A stretch of DNA of 64,000 bases from Enterococcus crotali (GCF_000633635.1 NZ_AYPQ01000005.1:254039-318038); one strand, 5' to 3'; positions 7,890 to 17,194 are shown, counted from the stretch's first letter. Made by a program: numbers and translations. The notes: generated by a model from the letters alone, not told the origin.

Positions 7890-9299
7890 ATGACAAAGTA
7901 TCAATTGATTGCAGCAACAGGTTGTCCTACAGGAATCGCGCATACTTATATGGCACAAGAAGCTTTAGAGCAAGCAGCAAAAGCAAAAGGTATTACGATC
8001 AAGGTTGAAACTCATGGACAAATTGGTGTAGAAAACGAATTGACAAAAGCCGAGATTCAAGACGCTGACGCTGTAATTATTGCAGCAGATAAAGATGTTC
8101 ATGCAGAGCGCTTTGCTGGAAAAAGAGTGATTGAAGTTCCCGTGAGTAAAGGAATCAAAGAAGCGAGCAACTTGATCGATGATGCTTTAGCTGGCAAAGG
8201 TAAAATATTCGGTGGTAATAACATGGTTGACGTAGATGCTTTAGAAGAAAAAAATAATGAAACTAAAGGAATCGGTCATAGCATTTATAAAAATCTGATG
8301 AATGGTGTTTCTCATATGTTGCCTTTTGTAGTCAGTGGTGGAGTGCTAATTGCCATTTCATTTTTATGGGGAATTTACTCTGCTGATCCTGAAAGTGCTC
8401 AATTCAACCAATTTGCAGCTACTTTAAAAGAAATCGGTGGTTTAGCGATGGGCATGATGGTACCGATTTTATCAGCGTATATTGCAGAAGGGATTGCCAA
8501 ACGTCCGGGGTTAGTCGTTGGATTTGTTGGCGGACTAGTCGCAAGTAATGGCGGGACTGGCTTTTTAGGTGGGATCGTTTCTGGTTTCTTGGCAGGATAT
8601 GTCGTTCTAGGGTTAGTCAAAGTATTTAAAATGTTACCAAAATCTTTAGATGGTTTAAAGGCGATTTTCTTATATCCAGTTTTAGGTGTTGCAATCACAG
8701 GATTGATCATGTTTGGCATTGCAGGACCAATGTCTGTAATCAATGAAAGCATGATGGATTTTCTAGCTGGATTTGAAAACTCAAGTCCTTTGGTTTTAGG
8801 CATCATTGTTGGATGTATGTGTGCGTTTGATATGGGTGGTCCAGTGAATAAGGCAGCTTATGTGACAGGAACAGCACTTTTAGCCCAAGGAAATACAAGC
8901 TTTATGGCAGGTGTTTCTGCCGCTTGTATTGCACCACCATTGATTACAGGGTTCGCGGTCCTATTTTTCCGCAAATATTTTGACACAAGTGAACAAAATG
9001 CCGGATTGGTCAATTTTATTTTAGGCTCGACACATATCACAGAAGGAGCCATTCCATTTGCAGCAAAAGATCCGTTGCGGGTATTGCCAACGATGATGTT
9101 AGGGTCATCGATTGCTGCAGTTCTAACGTATATGTTTAAAGTTCAAGTGCCAGCGCCGCATGGTGGCTTCTTAGTATTACCTGTTGTGACACATGGTTTG
9201 CTATGGGTATTGGCTATTTTATCTGGATCGATCGTGGGTGGATTTTTGCTAGGAATCATTCAAAAACGTCGAATCGAGAAGTTAGAAGCAACAGTTTAA
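7890..9299 (+). CDS. PTS fructose-family transporter subunit IIBC
   Basis: A 469-residue fusion. Residues 1 to about 100 are the EIIB domain of the fructose/mannitol superfamily, with phosphocysteine Cys12 in ATGCPTGIAHTY. Residues ~125-460 form EIIC with about ten membrane segments and the motif GGPVNKAAY, plus a later HITEGAIPFA. EIIA is encoded by the next gene, 24 bases downstream. It imports and phosphorylates a ketohexose, probably fructose, tagatose or a related sugar; specificity cannot be read from sequence. It lies in the kinase-IIBC-IIA-aldolase operon. Confidence 0.9.
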   Translation: MTKYQLIAATGCPTGIAHTYMAQEALEQAAKAKGITIKVETHGQIGVENELTKAEIQDADAVIIAADKDVHAERFAGKRVIEVPVSKGIKEASNLIDDALAGKGKIFGGNNMVDVDALEEKNNETKGIGHSIYKNLMNGVSHMLPFVVSGGVLIAISFLWGIYSADPESAQFNQFAATLKEIGGLAMGMMVPILSAYIAEGIAKRPGLVVGFVGGLVASNGGTGFLGGIVSGFLAGYVVLGLVKVFKMLPKSLDGLKAIFLYPVLGVAITGLIMFGIAGPMSVINESMMDFLAGFENSSPLVLGIIVGCMCAFDMGGPVNKAAYVTGTALLAQGNTSFMAGVSAACIAPPLITGFAVLFFRKYFDTSEQNAGLVNFILGSTHITEGAIPFAAKDPLRVLPTMMLGSSIAAVLTYMFKVQVPAPHGGFLVLPVVTHGLLWVLAILSGSIVGGFLLGIIQKRRIEKLEATV

Positions 9300-9323
9300 G
9301 TGATAGAAAGAGGTTGAAAACAA

Positions 9324-9777
9324 ATGGATTTATTAAACGCACAACACGTTTTTATTGAAACATCGATTGGAACAAAGGAAACGGCCCTTCAATTTTTAGC
9401 TCAAACTGCTCAAAATTTACAGATTACGACCAATAGCGCAGATGTTTTAGCAAGTTTTAATGATCGTGAAATGCAAGGCAGTACAGATGATGGATGGTTT
9501 TGCTATCCCACATGCAAAGAGTTCGGCCATCAAAGAAGCAAGTATCCTCATTGTAAAAATGAAAAATCCAATTGAATGGGACAGTTTAGATGGCAAACCA
9601 ACCGAAGTGATCATCGCTTTATTGATTCCTGAACAAGAAGCTGGAACGACCCATCTAAAATTATTATCCAAAGTTGCACGGCTATTAATGAAAGATGATT
9701 TTAAAACACAGTTGAAAGAATTAGAATCAGCAGCAGAAATCGCTGAATACGTGAATCAACAATTAATTGAGGAGTGA
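9324..9777 (+). pseudogene. PTS fructose-family EIIA, frameshifted
   Basis: Two overlapping frames together make one EIIA. The first (from ATG 9324) gives MDLLNAQHVF through NDREMQGST. The second carries MMDGFAIPHAKSSAI, with the phosphorylated His of AIPHAK, and continues to ENQQ-like C-terminal helices ending at 9777. The switch is near 9487-9492. Family members read STGMMDGFAIPHAK here, so two bases appear to be missing (or one is extra). With the shift the protein would be ~150 residues. If real, the PTS would lack its own EIIA; an assembly error is equally likely. Confidence 0.82.
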
Positions 9778-9786
9778 GCACTAACG

Positions 9787-10764
9787 ATGAAAAAAATGAC
9801 AGAATCTAAATTAACAGCAATGAATAAAATGTGTAATAAAGACGGGATCATTGCCGCACTTGCGATCGATCAACGAGGATCATTGAAAAAAATGATTGAA
9901 AAATCTTGTGGACACGAAGTAGATGAAGAAATGATCATCACGTTTAAAGAAATCGTTTCTCGTGAATTAACACCCTATGCTTCAGCGATCCTTTTAGATC
10001 CAGAGTACGGATTACCAGCAGCAAAAGTCAGAGATCAACAGGCAGGATTATTAGTAGCATACGAAAAAACTGGATATGATGCTAGTGAACCGGGGCGCTT
10101 GCCTGATCTTTTAAGTGATTGGTCTGTTAAACGTTTAAAAGAAGCCGGTGCTGATGCAGTAAAATTTTTGTTGTATTATGATGTGGACGAAAGTAAGGTA
10201 ATCAATGAACAAAAACACGTTTTTATGGAACGAATCGGTTCAGAATGTGTTGCTGAAGGGTTGCCATTTTTCCTAGAATTAGTGTCTTATGATGCACAGA
10301 TCACGGATGGAGCAAGTAAAGAATATGCCAAAATCAAGCCGCACAAAGTCATTGAAATGATGAAAGAATTCAGTAAACCGCGATACAATGTTGATGTGTT
10401 GAAAGTGGAAGTTCCTGTAAATATGTCCTTTGTAGAAGGATTTGGTGAAGAAGCTTGTTATTCAAAGGAAATGGCGAAACAATTATTTAAAGAACAAAGT
10501 GAAGCAACTGAGCTGCCATTTATTTTTCTAAGTGCTGGTGTTAGTAGTCAGTTATTCCAAGAAACATTGTACTTTGCAAAAGAAGCAGGTTCGACATTTA
10601 ACGGTGTTTTATGTGGTCGAGCAACTTGGAAAGAAGGGGTAGCACCTTTTGCTAAAGAAGGAAAACCAGCTGCCGAGCAATGGATGAGAACTGTTGGCAA
10701 AGAAAATATTGAATCCTTGAATCGTGTTTTAAAAGAAACAGCGACACCATGGATGAATAGATAA
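9787..10764 (+). CDS. lacD: Tagatose-1,6-bisphosphate aldolase
   Basis: A 325-residue class I aldolase of the LacD family. It has the conserved opening [23 protein letters not shown] (Lys126), and DVLKVEVPV, in which Lys206 is the likely Schiff-base residue. It cleaves tagatose-1,6-bisphosphate (and, in many LacD enzymes, fructose-1,6-bisphosphate) to triose phosphates. It ends the kinase-PTS operon and so completes a path from imported ketohexose to glycolysis. No lacAB isomerase genes lie nearby, so galactose-6-phosphate is not the evident input. Confidence 0.92.
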   Translation: MKKMTESKLTAMNKMCNKDGIIAALAIDQRGSLKKMIEKSCGHEVDEEMIITFKEIVSRELTPYASAILLDPEYGLPAAKVRDQQAGLLVAYEKTGYDASEPGRLPDLLSDWSVKRLKEAGADAVKFLLYYDVDESKVINEQKHVFMERIGSECVAEGLPFFLELVSYDAQITDGASKEYAKIKPHKVIEMMKEFSKPRYNVDVLKVEVPVNMSFVEGFGEEACYSKEMAKQLFKEQSEATELPFIFLSAGVSSQLFQETLYFAKEAGSTFNGVLCGRATWKEGVAPFAKEGKPAAEQWMRTVGKENIESLNRVLKETATPWMNR

Positions 10765-10782
10765 AACAAATCTTCATAAAAG

Positions 10783-10814
10783 ACAATCTGCTACTATTAG
10801 GGATTGTTTTTTTT
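10783..10814 (+). terminator. Weak intrinsic terminator after lacD
   Basis: ACAATC (10783-10788) pairs with GATTGT (10802-10807), with flanking AAAA/TTTT pairing and eight T. The loop is long (13 bases), so strength is uncertain. Confidence 0.6.
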
Positions 10815-10885
10815 GTACATAATCAGTTGTAAATAATCAAAATTTTGATAAAGTAAAGAGTAAGAGAAACAATCGGAGGCTGAAC

Positions 10886-11761
10886 ATGAGTGTATATTTA
10901 GAACGACCAGAATTTGAAGAAAATATTCTTTTTCGAGCATTTATCAATGATGGCATGACGATCGTATATCCTCATTGGCATAAAGAAATCGAAATTATTT
11001 ACTCGATACGAGGAACAGTCAATATCGGTGTAGGCGATGAAATCGTCCATGTAGCTGAAGGTGAAATCTATTTTTTTGCAAGTGGTGAACCCCATTATTT
11101 TTTAGCATCGCCGGATAGTGAGCGAATTGTTTATCAGTTTGATTTGAGTTTATTTAATGAGAAACTGCTAAAATCAGCAGAGGATTGTTCCTTGATCGAA
11201 TTATTTGAAACGGGCGAAAAGCATAGTTCAAAATGGTCGAAATCCTTGTATTTAGATATAAAGCAATTGCTGCAGCAACTTTTTGAAGAGGCTGAACAAA
11301 ACAAGCAAGGAAAAAGCTATGCGCAATTTGGCTTATTGTTTCAACTAATTACAACCTTTTACAGACGATTGCCACAAACAAAAATCCAGGTTAAAAAAGG
11401 GGCGAAAGCTTCAACAATCAAATACAAAGAAAATTTGGATCGCTTAGATCGCATCTTTACCTATGTCGAAAATCATTATGAAGAGTCGATTACATTGGAA
11501 GACATTGCAAAGTATAGCGGCTTTAGTTCGTACTATTTTACTCGTTTTTTTAAGGCAAACACAGGGACAACGTTCATGAGCTTTTTAACAGAATATCGCA
11601 TCAATCAAGCAAAGTTTATTTTGGCTAATGAAAAAGTCCCTATGATCGAAGTAGCTGAAAAGTCAGGTTTTGCTAGTGTGAAGACGTTTCATCATGTGTT
11701 TAAGGAACAAGTAGGTGTCTCACCCTTGAAGTATCAAAAAACATTTGTTGAATTTGTCTAA
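10886..11761 (+). CDS. AraC-family transcriptional regulator
   Basis: A 291-residue regulator. The N-terminal cupin-like sensor (about 10-100) includes YPHWHKEIEIIYSIRG and VHVAEGEIYFFASGEPHYF. The C-terminal double helix-turn-helix (about 190-285) includes SITLEDIAKYSGFSSYYFTRFFK and VAEKSGFASVKTFHHVFKEQVGVSPLKYQ. The start follows TCGGAGGC. Its first codons and leader are duplicated at 5781-5850. It lies just after lacD and may control that operon or another sugar system; the effector is unknown. Confidence 0.88.
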   Translation: MSVYLERPEFEENILFRAFINDGMTIVYPHWHKEIEIIYSIRGTVNIGVGDEIVHVAEGEIYFFASGEPHYFLASPDSERIVYQFDLSLFNEKLLKSAEDCSLIELFETGEKHSSKWSKSLYLDIKQLLQQLFEEAEQNKQGKSYAQFGLLFQLITTFYRRLPQTKIQVKKGAKASTIKYKENLDRLDRIFTYVENHYEESITLEDIAKYSGFSSYYFTRFFKANTGTTFMSFLTEYRINQAKFILANEKVPMIEVAEKSGFASVKTFHHVFKEQVGVSPLKYQKTFVEFV

Positions 11762-11808
11762 AAAGAAACAGCCTGCGCACGATAACATGTCGGCGGGCTG
11801 TTTCTTTT
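11761..11808. terminator. Bidirectional intrinsic terminator
   Basis: AAAAGAAACAGCC (11761-11773) pairs with GGCTGTTTCTTTT (11796-11808). It separates the converging AraC gene and the histidine-kinase gene. Confidence 0.88.
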
Positions 11809-11813
11809 TATAG

Positions 11814-13103
11814 TCATTGATCTTGTTGAAGAGTCAACAAGATTGAGAAGTTCTTTTTATTTGATTGAAGAAACAAATTCAACTCATTATATTGGTTGAT
11901 AATTTTCATCACGTTATAAAGACCATGCTCTTTATAGTATTTTTTTGTTGTGATTGAGTCAAATGTCTGGATTGTGCTACTTTGATCAGCTTTGTTTTGA
12001 AACACAAAATGAAGCTGATGGGCCTTCTTTGTGATGGACACATACAAAGTAGTATCGGCTCTTCTTTTTGTTTCCTTTACGGCATATTCAGACAAAGCTG
12101 ATAGACAGCGTAGAAGATCAATCAAGCGGATCGAGATATCATATTCTTGAATTTTGTTTGGGATATCAAAGTGAAGTTGAAGTTGTTCCTGTTTACATGT
12201 TTCGACCAAATACATTAAAAGACCTTGCAGGGGTGGGATAGATAAATTATCTAGTCCCATATAAGGATCTGAATTCAAGACATCTTTTGAATAATCACTA
12301 ATTGAGTCAATATATTGGAGTGCTTCTTGGGATTTTCCTTGTTCAACATAATCTGTCAAGCTCAATAAAATATTGCGATAGTCATGCCGAAATTCATCTG
12401 AAACGACAATTTTTTCTAGTTCTTGATTATATTGTTTAAATAAAGCCTCTTTTTTTTGCTGTTGTTGATAATATTTACTATATAAATAAGCAGTAGAGTA
12501 AACAATCAAACATAATGTTAGTAACAAAAATGTTAGATAAAAGAATGACTTCACAAAAAAATATGTAATAGCCAGTTGTCTAATTACAATAAAAAGAATC
12601 AGAAAAAAAAGAGCAATAGCTGATTGAAGCTTATACCTTTTACGAATATGTAAAATAGAATCAGAAATCAAATAGGTATCATCAATTTTTTTAGTAGCTA
12701 AGCTCAATAAAAGAATAGCAGCTTGTTGCCCAAATAGTGAAAAGGATACAAGTGACTGATACTTCACTGCATTAATAATATGTAATTGAAATAAGAAATT
12801 CAATAGATCATAGGTAAATAGCCAAGAAAGAATGACTAATGAGTTGAACAAAAACAGAGTCACTACCATTAAAATCCAGCTATCAACATGGTACACAATA
12901 AAAATGGCTAAAGCTGTATAAAAAATAAATAATAGCAAATAAAGATAAGGTACTACATTAAAAAAACTGCTAATAATAATTAAACTCAAGATAATGGATA
13001 AAATAATGGATTGCTTTTTGCTGATATACTTTTGATAAAGCAAAACCCAGATAATTTGAAGATAACTTATAGCAAATAATTTCGCTGCTAAGGCAGGTTC
13101 CAT
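11814..13103 (-). CDS. AgrC/ComD-type GHKL sensor histidine kinase (first paralogue)
   Basis: A 429-residue kinase with about six membrane segments in residues 5-205. A cytoplasmic kinase follows with phospho-acceptor His240 in DEFRHDYRNILLSL and an ATP-binding end containing KKYYKEHGLYNVMKII. This is the HPK10 class, whose members usually sense secreted peptides and signal to LytTR regulators. The start has AAAGGAG ten bases upstream. A terminator and its own promoter lie between it and the second kinase gene, so it may be expressed separately. The ligand is unknown; no AgrB/AgrD-like genes are visible. Confidence 0.88.
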   Translation of the reverse strand: MEPALAAKLFAISYLQIIWVLLYQKYISKKQSIILSIILSLIIISSFFNVVPYLYLLLFIFYTALAIFIVYHVDSWILMVVTLFLFNSLVILSWLFTYDLLNFLFQLHIINAVKYQSLVSFSLFGQQAAILLLSLATKKIDDTYLISDSILHIRKRYKLQSAIALFFLILFIVIRQLAITYFFVKSFFYLTFLLLTLCLIVYSTAYLYSKYYQQQQKKEALFKQYNQELEKIVVSDEFRHDYRNILLSLTDYVEQGKSQEALQYIDSISDYSKDVLNSDPYMGLDNLSIPPLQGLLMYLVETCKQEQLQLHFDIPNKIQEYDISIRLIDLLRCLSALSEYAVKETKRRADTTLYVSITKKAHQLHFVFQNKADQSSTIQTFDSITTKKYYKEHGLYNVMKIINQYNELNLFLQSNKKNFSILLTLQQDQ

Positions 13104-13146
13104 AGCTTTTGCGCTCCTTTAAGTAGACAAAACATAGGTTTATTTT

Positions 13147-13176
13147 ATCATATCAAAAATGTCTTGAAAGTTCCAA
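13147..13176 (-). promoter_or_regulatory. Candidate promoter of first kinase gene
   Basis: On the minus strand TTGGAA (13176-13171) and TATGAT (13152-13147) are separated by 18 bases, about 44 bases before the kinase start. Confidence 0.5.
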
Positions 13177-13204
13177 TTTATAACTCATTAGATAGAATAA
13201 AAAA

Positions 13205-13240
13205 ATGTAGAGAGCAATGATGGACACCACTATTCTACAT
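13205..13240 (-). terminator. Intrinsic terminator after second kinase gene
   Basis: On the minus strand ATGTAGA and TCTACAT (13240-13234 and 13211-13205) form a 7-bp stem with a long, partly paired loop. TTTTTTT follows. Confidence 0.55.
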
Positions 13241-13251
13241 CTATCTACAGA

Positions 13252-14475
13252 TTACTGTTTTGTTAGTTTATGAACGGAATAACTAGCAATAAAACGATTG
13301 TCTTTTTTTGCTACTTGATAGCTTGCCTTTTTATATTTATTGATTATTTTTGCAAGAATATATAGCCCTTTCCCTTGATGATTTTTCTTTGTTGAAAAAT
13401 TATTTTGTAAAATAGATTGGAAAGGAACATTTTTGTCTTCTGTATATGTATTTTTTACGGTTACTTTTATAAATTGAGAGTCACCAGTAATCATGATTTC
13501 AATCAATTGATTATCTGTTTCTTGAACTGCCTCATACGCATTATCCAATAAAATAGAAAAACAACGAATAAAATCAACGATGTTCATATCGATATTTGTC
13601 AGTGGATCAGTCACGATAATTTTTATTGGAATATCGCTTTCCAAGCATCGTTTAAGAAAATTTGTTAAGAGACCTTGAATCGGAGGATTATGAATCAGAG
13701 CAATTGTTTTGTATAAATTAGGTGTTAGAAATGAGTTTGAGTAATCAACGATTGTATGGAGTAAACTCAGCGCTTTTTTTGTATCATCTGTTTCTAGATA
13801 GGAAGTAAGGCTTAATAAAAGTTGTTTGTAATCATGCCGAAATTCATTGGAGCGCTCGATCCTTTCTTTTTCCTGTTCATATTTTTCATTGAGTATCGTA
13901 ATATACTGTTGCTCATTTTGTTCCTTAACAACAAGCAGAATATTCCAGCAAAGAAAGGCAGTAAAGCAAATGATAATAAAAGAACTATAAAAAAAAGGAG
14001 CAGAATAGCCCTCTAAAACACTAAATTGTTGTAATCCAAATGTAAAGAATAAAGAAAATAAGAGTAAAATAGATAAAAACCGATATTTCTTAGGTAAAAG
14101 GTGCAGAGTCTTTGTAATATTGAAACGTTTATTCAAATAATTTATATAAACCAACAATAAACAGAAAATAAATTGTTGCAGAAAAATAAATAAATTTAGA
14201 TACTTTTCATAAGTTTCAGCTGATATTAAGTGATAAATCAATAAAATATCCCAAAGATCTAATGTTAAAAGCCATGAAAGTAAGATGATTGCATTTTCAA
14301 AGCTCAGGAATAAAGCGGGAATCAACCAATTTTGTATTCTTCTTGCAGGAAATAAAAACTGCAAAATAAATAATGGAATTAATAATAAAATAACTAAATG
14401 ATCATCTGTAAGAAAACCAACTAGAAATTGAACAACTAAAATAATGGTCATTAGTATTGTCTCGCGAAGGGACAA
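13252..14475 (-). CDS. AgrC/ComD-type GHKL sensor histidine kinase (second paralogue)
   Basis: A 407-residue paralogue of the neighbouring kinase with the same plan. About six membrane segments lie in residues 10-185, phospho-acceptor His214 is in NEFRHDYKQLLLSL, and the GHKL end contains FSTKKNHQGKGLYILAKIINKY. The longest frame starts at TTG 14475; ATG 14451 (residue 9) is also possible. Neither has a clear ribosome site. A perfect 9-bp hairpin (14453-14479) lies across this region. The gene follows the LytTR regulator by 69 bases and is probably its cognate kinase. Confidence 0.87.
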   Translation of the reverse strand: MSLRETILMTIILVVQFLVGFLTDDHLVILLLIPLFILQFLFPARRIQNWLIPALFLSFENAIILLSWLLTLDLWDILLIYHLISAETYEKYLNLFIFLQQFIFCLLLVYINYLNKRFNITKTLHLLPKKYRFLSILLLFSLFFTFGLQQFSVLEGYSAPFFYSSFIIICFTAFLCWNILLVVKEQNEQQYITILNEKYEQEKERIERSNEFRHDYKQLLLSLTSYLETDDTKKALSLLHTIVDYSNSFLTPNLYKTIALIHNPPIQGLLTNFLKRCLESDIPIKIIVTDPLTNIDMNIVDFIRCFSILLDNAYEAVQETDNQLIEIMITGDSQFIKVTVKNTYTEDKNVPFQSILQNNFSTKKNHQGKGLYILAKIINKYKKASYQVAKKDNRFIASYSVHKLTKQ

Positions 14476-14479
14476 TACT
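14453..14479. promoter_or_regulatory. Perfect hairpin over kinase start region
   Basis: AGTATTGTC (14453-14461) and GACAATACT (14471-14479) form a 9-bp perfect inverted repeat with a 9-base loop. It covers the TTG start and lies directly before the alternative ATG. It could restrain translation or act as an operator; there is no T-tract. Confidence 0.5.
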
Positions 14480-14544
14480 TTTTATAGGAGAACAACCATA
14501 GAAACTGCAAAAAATTTAAAGCAAGTAGTGAAATAAAAAAAGGT

Positions 14545-15318
14545 CTATCGAGCATATTGATACTCCTTTAACCCTTTTTTCACTTTATCAATGATTCTAG
14601 TTCCCACAAAAAGTTCATGCTCTCCTATAAATCTAATTGTACCGTTCTTTCGATTAATCGATGAGATGTTTTCAAGATTGACTATGTAAGATTGAAGAGA
14701 TGAAAATAAGTAAGGTTGTTTTAAATTAGTTTTCATTTTGCCGATTTTTCCTTCTATGATCAATTCTTCTTCGACAGTTTTGACTAAAACCCGACTTTTT
14801 AACCCCTTTAATGATTCAATATATAAGATATCTTTACAATTGATATAAATTGATTCGTGACCATTCATAAAAGTGGTGATATCTTGATCTTGCCTCCAAG
14901 CAGACTTAGTCAAACTTTCAACTTTCATAAGAACATTTTCAATTGTAGTCTTTAACTCAGTTGAATCGATAGGATTTTTAACGAGATAGCCAAGAGGAAA
15001 AATTTCGCTATTAATGATAGAAATGGCTTTATCTTCGAAATTTGTCAAGAAAATAATCGTACATGTATCATTGCGTTCTCTAATCTTTTTGGCCACATCA
15101 ATACCTGAATATTGTGTTTTTAAATCGATATCTAAAAAGAAAACATCATTATCAGAAATGGTTAGTGTTTGAATATCTTCCATAAAAAGCAAATGATTAT
15201 CTAAAGGGGATATTACATAAGTAAACGATTCTGAGTGATAGTTTTGAAGATAGGAGATAATCTTTTTTCTATATAGATTATTATCCTCAACTACATAAAT
15301 TGTGGCATTCTTAATCAT
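14545..15318 (-). CDS. LytTR-family response regulator (AgrA/ComE type)
   Basis: A 257-residue regulator. The receiver domain (about 5-125) has phospho-acceptor Asp63 in FFLDIDLK, acidic residues ED at 11-12 and the conserved Lys of LVKNP. A LytTR DNA-binding domain follows (about 150-255). The ATG has GGAGG eight bases upstream. It heads a minus-strand operon with two GHKL kinases and is divergent from WxL locus B across a 340-base gap. Control of locus B is therefore attractive but unproven; no convincing LytTR direct repeat was found by eye. Confidence 0.9.
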   Translation of the reverse strand: MIKNATIYVVEDNNLYRKKIISYLQNYHSESFTYVISPLDNHLLFMEDIQTLTISDNDVFFLDIDLKTQYSGIDVAKKIRERNDTCTIIFLTNFEDKAISIINSEIFPLGYLVKNPIDSTELKTTIENVLMKVESLTKSAWRQDQDITTFMNGHESIYINCKDILYIESLKGLKSRVLVKTVEEELIIEGKIGKMKTNLKQPYLFSSLQSYIVNLENISSINRKNGTIRFIGEHELFVGTRIIDKVKKGLKEYQYAR

Positions 15319-15658
15319 CTTTATCCTCCATTCAAAAAAATAAAAAAAACAATTATAAATCTATTCTAGGGTAATCTAATAAAAAAATAAAGATTTTGAT
15401 AAATTAAAAATAGAAATAGAGGTGGTTGTAATTAGGGAACGTTTACATGTCATTTTTTCTATGGAATAAAAATAAAATTAATAAATGGTAAAGTTAAATG
15501 TAATTTGAAAGCGCTTGCTTGTTGTTTTCTTGAGTGAGGAATAACTGTAAGATAAATGCAGTGATAAGTTGTAAAAATCATCACTATTAAAAATATTTCC
15601 TTAATAATAATGATAAAAATTTAAAAAAATTAACACTTAAATTAGAGAGGTAGTTAAA
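15319..15658. promoter_or_regulatory. Divergent regulatory gap before WxL locus B
   Basis: An AT-rich 340-base gap between the LytTR regulator and locus B. It contains TGAAAGCGCTTGCT (15506-15519), a cre-like site with two mismatches, and AGTGAT...ATCACT-type partial symmetry around 15560-15585. A 14-codon frame at 15447-15491 has little support. No promoter can be fixed with confidence. Confidence 0.35.
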
Positions 15659-16813
15659 ATGATCGATCGGCGAATGAAAATTGTAAAGTACCACAAATTA
15701 ATTATACTAGCTTTTGCGACTATTTGCATTTCTCCTGTTCAAGCAATAGCAAAAGAGGACAAAGAGCAACCATTGGAATTCAGCGTTCAGGCGATTCGGC
15801 CGGATACTCAAATTGAAACGAATAAAACATATTTTGTTATCGAGACAAAGCCGAACGAGTCACAGGTGTTACATGTGAAAGTAAAAGCTGCAGTAGAAGA
15901 GCCAATCAAAGTTCAAGTATCCTTATTGAATGGAACAACAGGAATCGGTGGAAATATTGAATATGATCCTTTAATAAAAGACGTAGATGAAACCTTAAAA
16001 AATCCGATTACAGAAATCGCTAAAGTGTCACAAACAGAAATTACATTAGAAAACTTTGAAGAAAAAACAGTTGATATTGTTGTAACACCGCCAAATGATT
16101 CATATGAAGGGATCAAGTTAGGCGCGATCGTGTTTAATCTAGCTGAAGAAGAAGATAGCACTAAGAAAAAATCAATGGTTGAAAATGCCTTTCAATATCG
16201 AATTGGTCTAATTACTAGTGAGACAAATGAAGATTACGATAATGCAAAAAATTTAGATTTAATTTCTACAAAGGCAGATTTGACATTAGGACGCAAGCAA
16301 ATTTCAGCAGTTATACATAACTCGGATCCTAAAATAGCAGACAACTTAAATATTGAAGCGACAGTCAAAAAGAAAGGTTCTTCGAATGTCTTAAAAAGAC
16401 AAGCTGTTACCAATGCAAGAATGGCGCCTAACAGTACTTATGATTTTTTAATAGATTGGGGTGCAGAAGATATTAAGGCTGGTGATTACGTTGTTGATAT
16501 GAAAGCCAAGAATGAACAGGACGAGTGGAAATGGCAAAGTGAGTTTACTATTTCCGAAGGATATGCAAAAAAACTGAATGAAGAGACGGTCTTTAAACTA
16601 GAATCACCAAAATGGTTACCATTTGTTGTTGTAGCGACAATCCTTATCATTGTTGGAGTAACCACTGCCCTTATTATTAGAAATGCACGTTGGAAACAAA
16701 TTCTTAAAGAACGAATGAAAAGAAGAAGAGCAAAAAAAGCAAGAAAAAGGAAGGAAAAAGGGGATATTGCTAAGCGTAAAAAAATAAGAAAAGGGAATGA
16801 TTGTTGTGTATAA
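15659..16813 (+). CDS. WxL-interacting membrane protein (DUF916/DUF3324)
   Basis: A 384-residue member of the DUF916/DUF3324 family. It has a signal peptide (about 1-32), DUF916 (about 38-165, with GTTGIGGNIEYDP in place of the common TNQNG loop), DUF3324 (about 175-310, with ARMAPNSTYDF), a membrane segment at about 320-342 and a strongly basic tail. It is the first gene of locus B, preceded by AGAGAGG. The following LPXTG gene overlaps its end by 17 bases. It probably tethers WxL proteins to membrane and wall. Confidence 0.92.
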   Translation: MIDRRMKIVKYHKLIILAFATICISPVQAIAKEDKEQPLEFSVQAIRPDTQIETNKTYFVIETKPNESQVLHVKVKAAVEEPIKVQVSLLNGTTGIGGNIEYDPLIKDVDETLKNPITEIAKVSQTEITLENFEEKTVDIVVTPPNDSYEGIKLGAIVFNLAEEEDSTKKKSMVENAFQYRIGLITSETNEDYDNAKNLDLISTKADLTLGRKQISAVIHNSDPKIADNLNIEATVKKKGSSNVLKRQAVTNARMAPNSTYDFLIDWGAEDIKAGDYVVDMKAKNEQDEWKWQSEFTISEGYAKKLNEETVFKLESPKWLPFVVVATILIIVGVTTALIIRNARWKQILKERMKRRRAKKARKRKEKGDIAKRKKIRKGNDCCV

Positions 16814-17147
16814 GGAGACTAGTAAATATATAAAAATATTTTTTACTGGGTTAGTTCTTTTTGTCAGTATGATTCATTTCTCATCAGTAAACGTATTGGC
16901 TGAGGAGCTGGACAAAAGTGAAGTGGGCATACAATTTGAAAAAACAATAGACAGTAGTGATGAGCCTACACCAAAAGATAATACACCAAAACCCAAAGAT
17001 GGCAATGAGGCAAAGATTAAGAAACTCAATTTACCTAATACAGGTGAACTCATCAAAAACCTGTCACTTCTGGTAGGCATGATGATTCTAATTGCAACTG
17101 TCTTCGTATTTATTTTAGATAAAAAATCGGATCTCGATCAAAAGTGA
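16797..17147 (+). CDS. Small LPXTG cell-wall-anchored protein of WxL locus
   Basis: A 116-residue sortase substrate with a signal peptide (about 1-36, ending VLAEE), an acidic Pro/Lys spacer, a canonical motif LPNTGE at about 79-84, a membrane segment and a short charged tail. It is the counterpart of the FPKTG protein in locus A. The start is either ATG 16797, inside the preceding gene, or GTG 16806; spacing from AAAAGGGA slightly favours GTG. Its function is unknown beyond wall anchoring. Confidence 0.85.
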   Translation: MIVVYKETSKYIKIFFTGLVLFVSMIHFSSVNVLAEELDKSEVGIQFEKTIDSSDEPTPKDNTPKPKDGNEAKIKKLNLPNTGELIKNLSLLVGMMILIATVFVFILDKKSDLDQK

Positions 17148-17194
17148 TCAATAGAAAAAGGTAGGATTTATTTGTATAAAGGAGAGTCATTATT

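Noticed and set aside
8399..8806. 135-residue minus-strand frame inside the EIIBC gene
   Set aside because: Antisense shadow of a strongly conserved coding region.
15447..15491. 14-codon frame MSFFLWNKNKINKW before WxL locus B, a possible signalling peptide
   Set aside because: Weak ribosome site, no leader or processing motif of AgrD/Com peptides, very AT-rich context.
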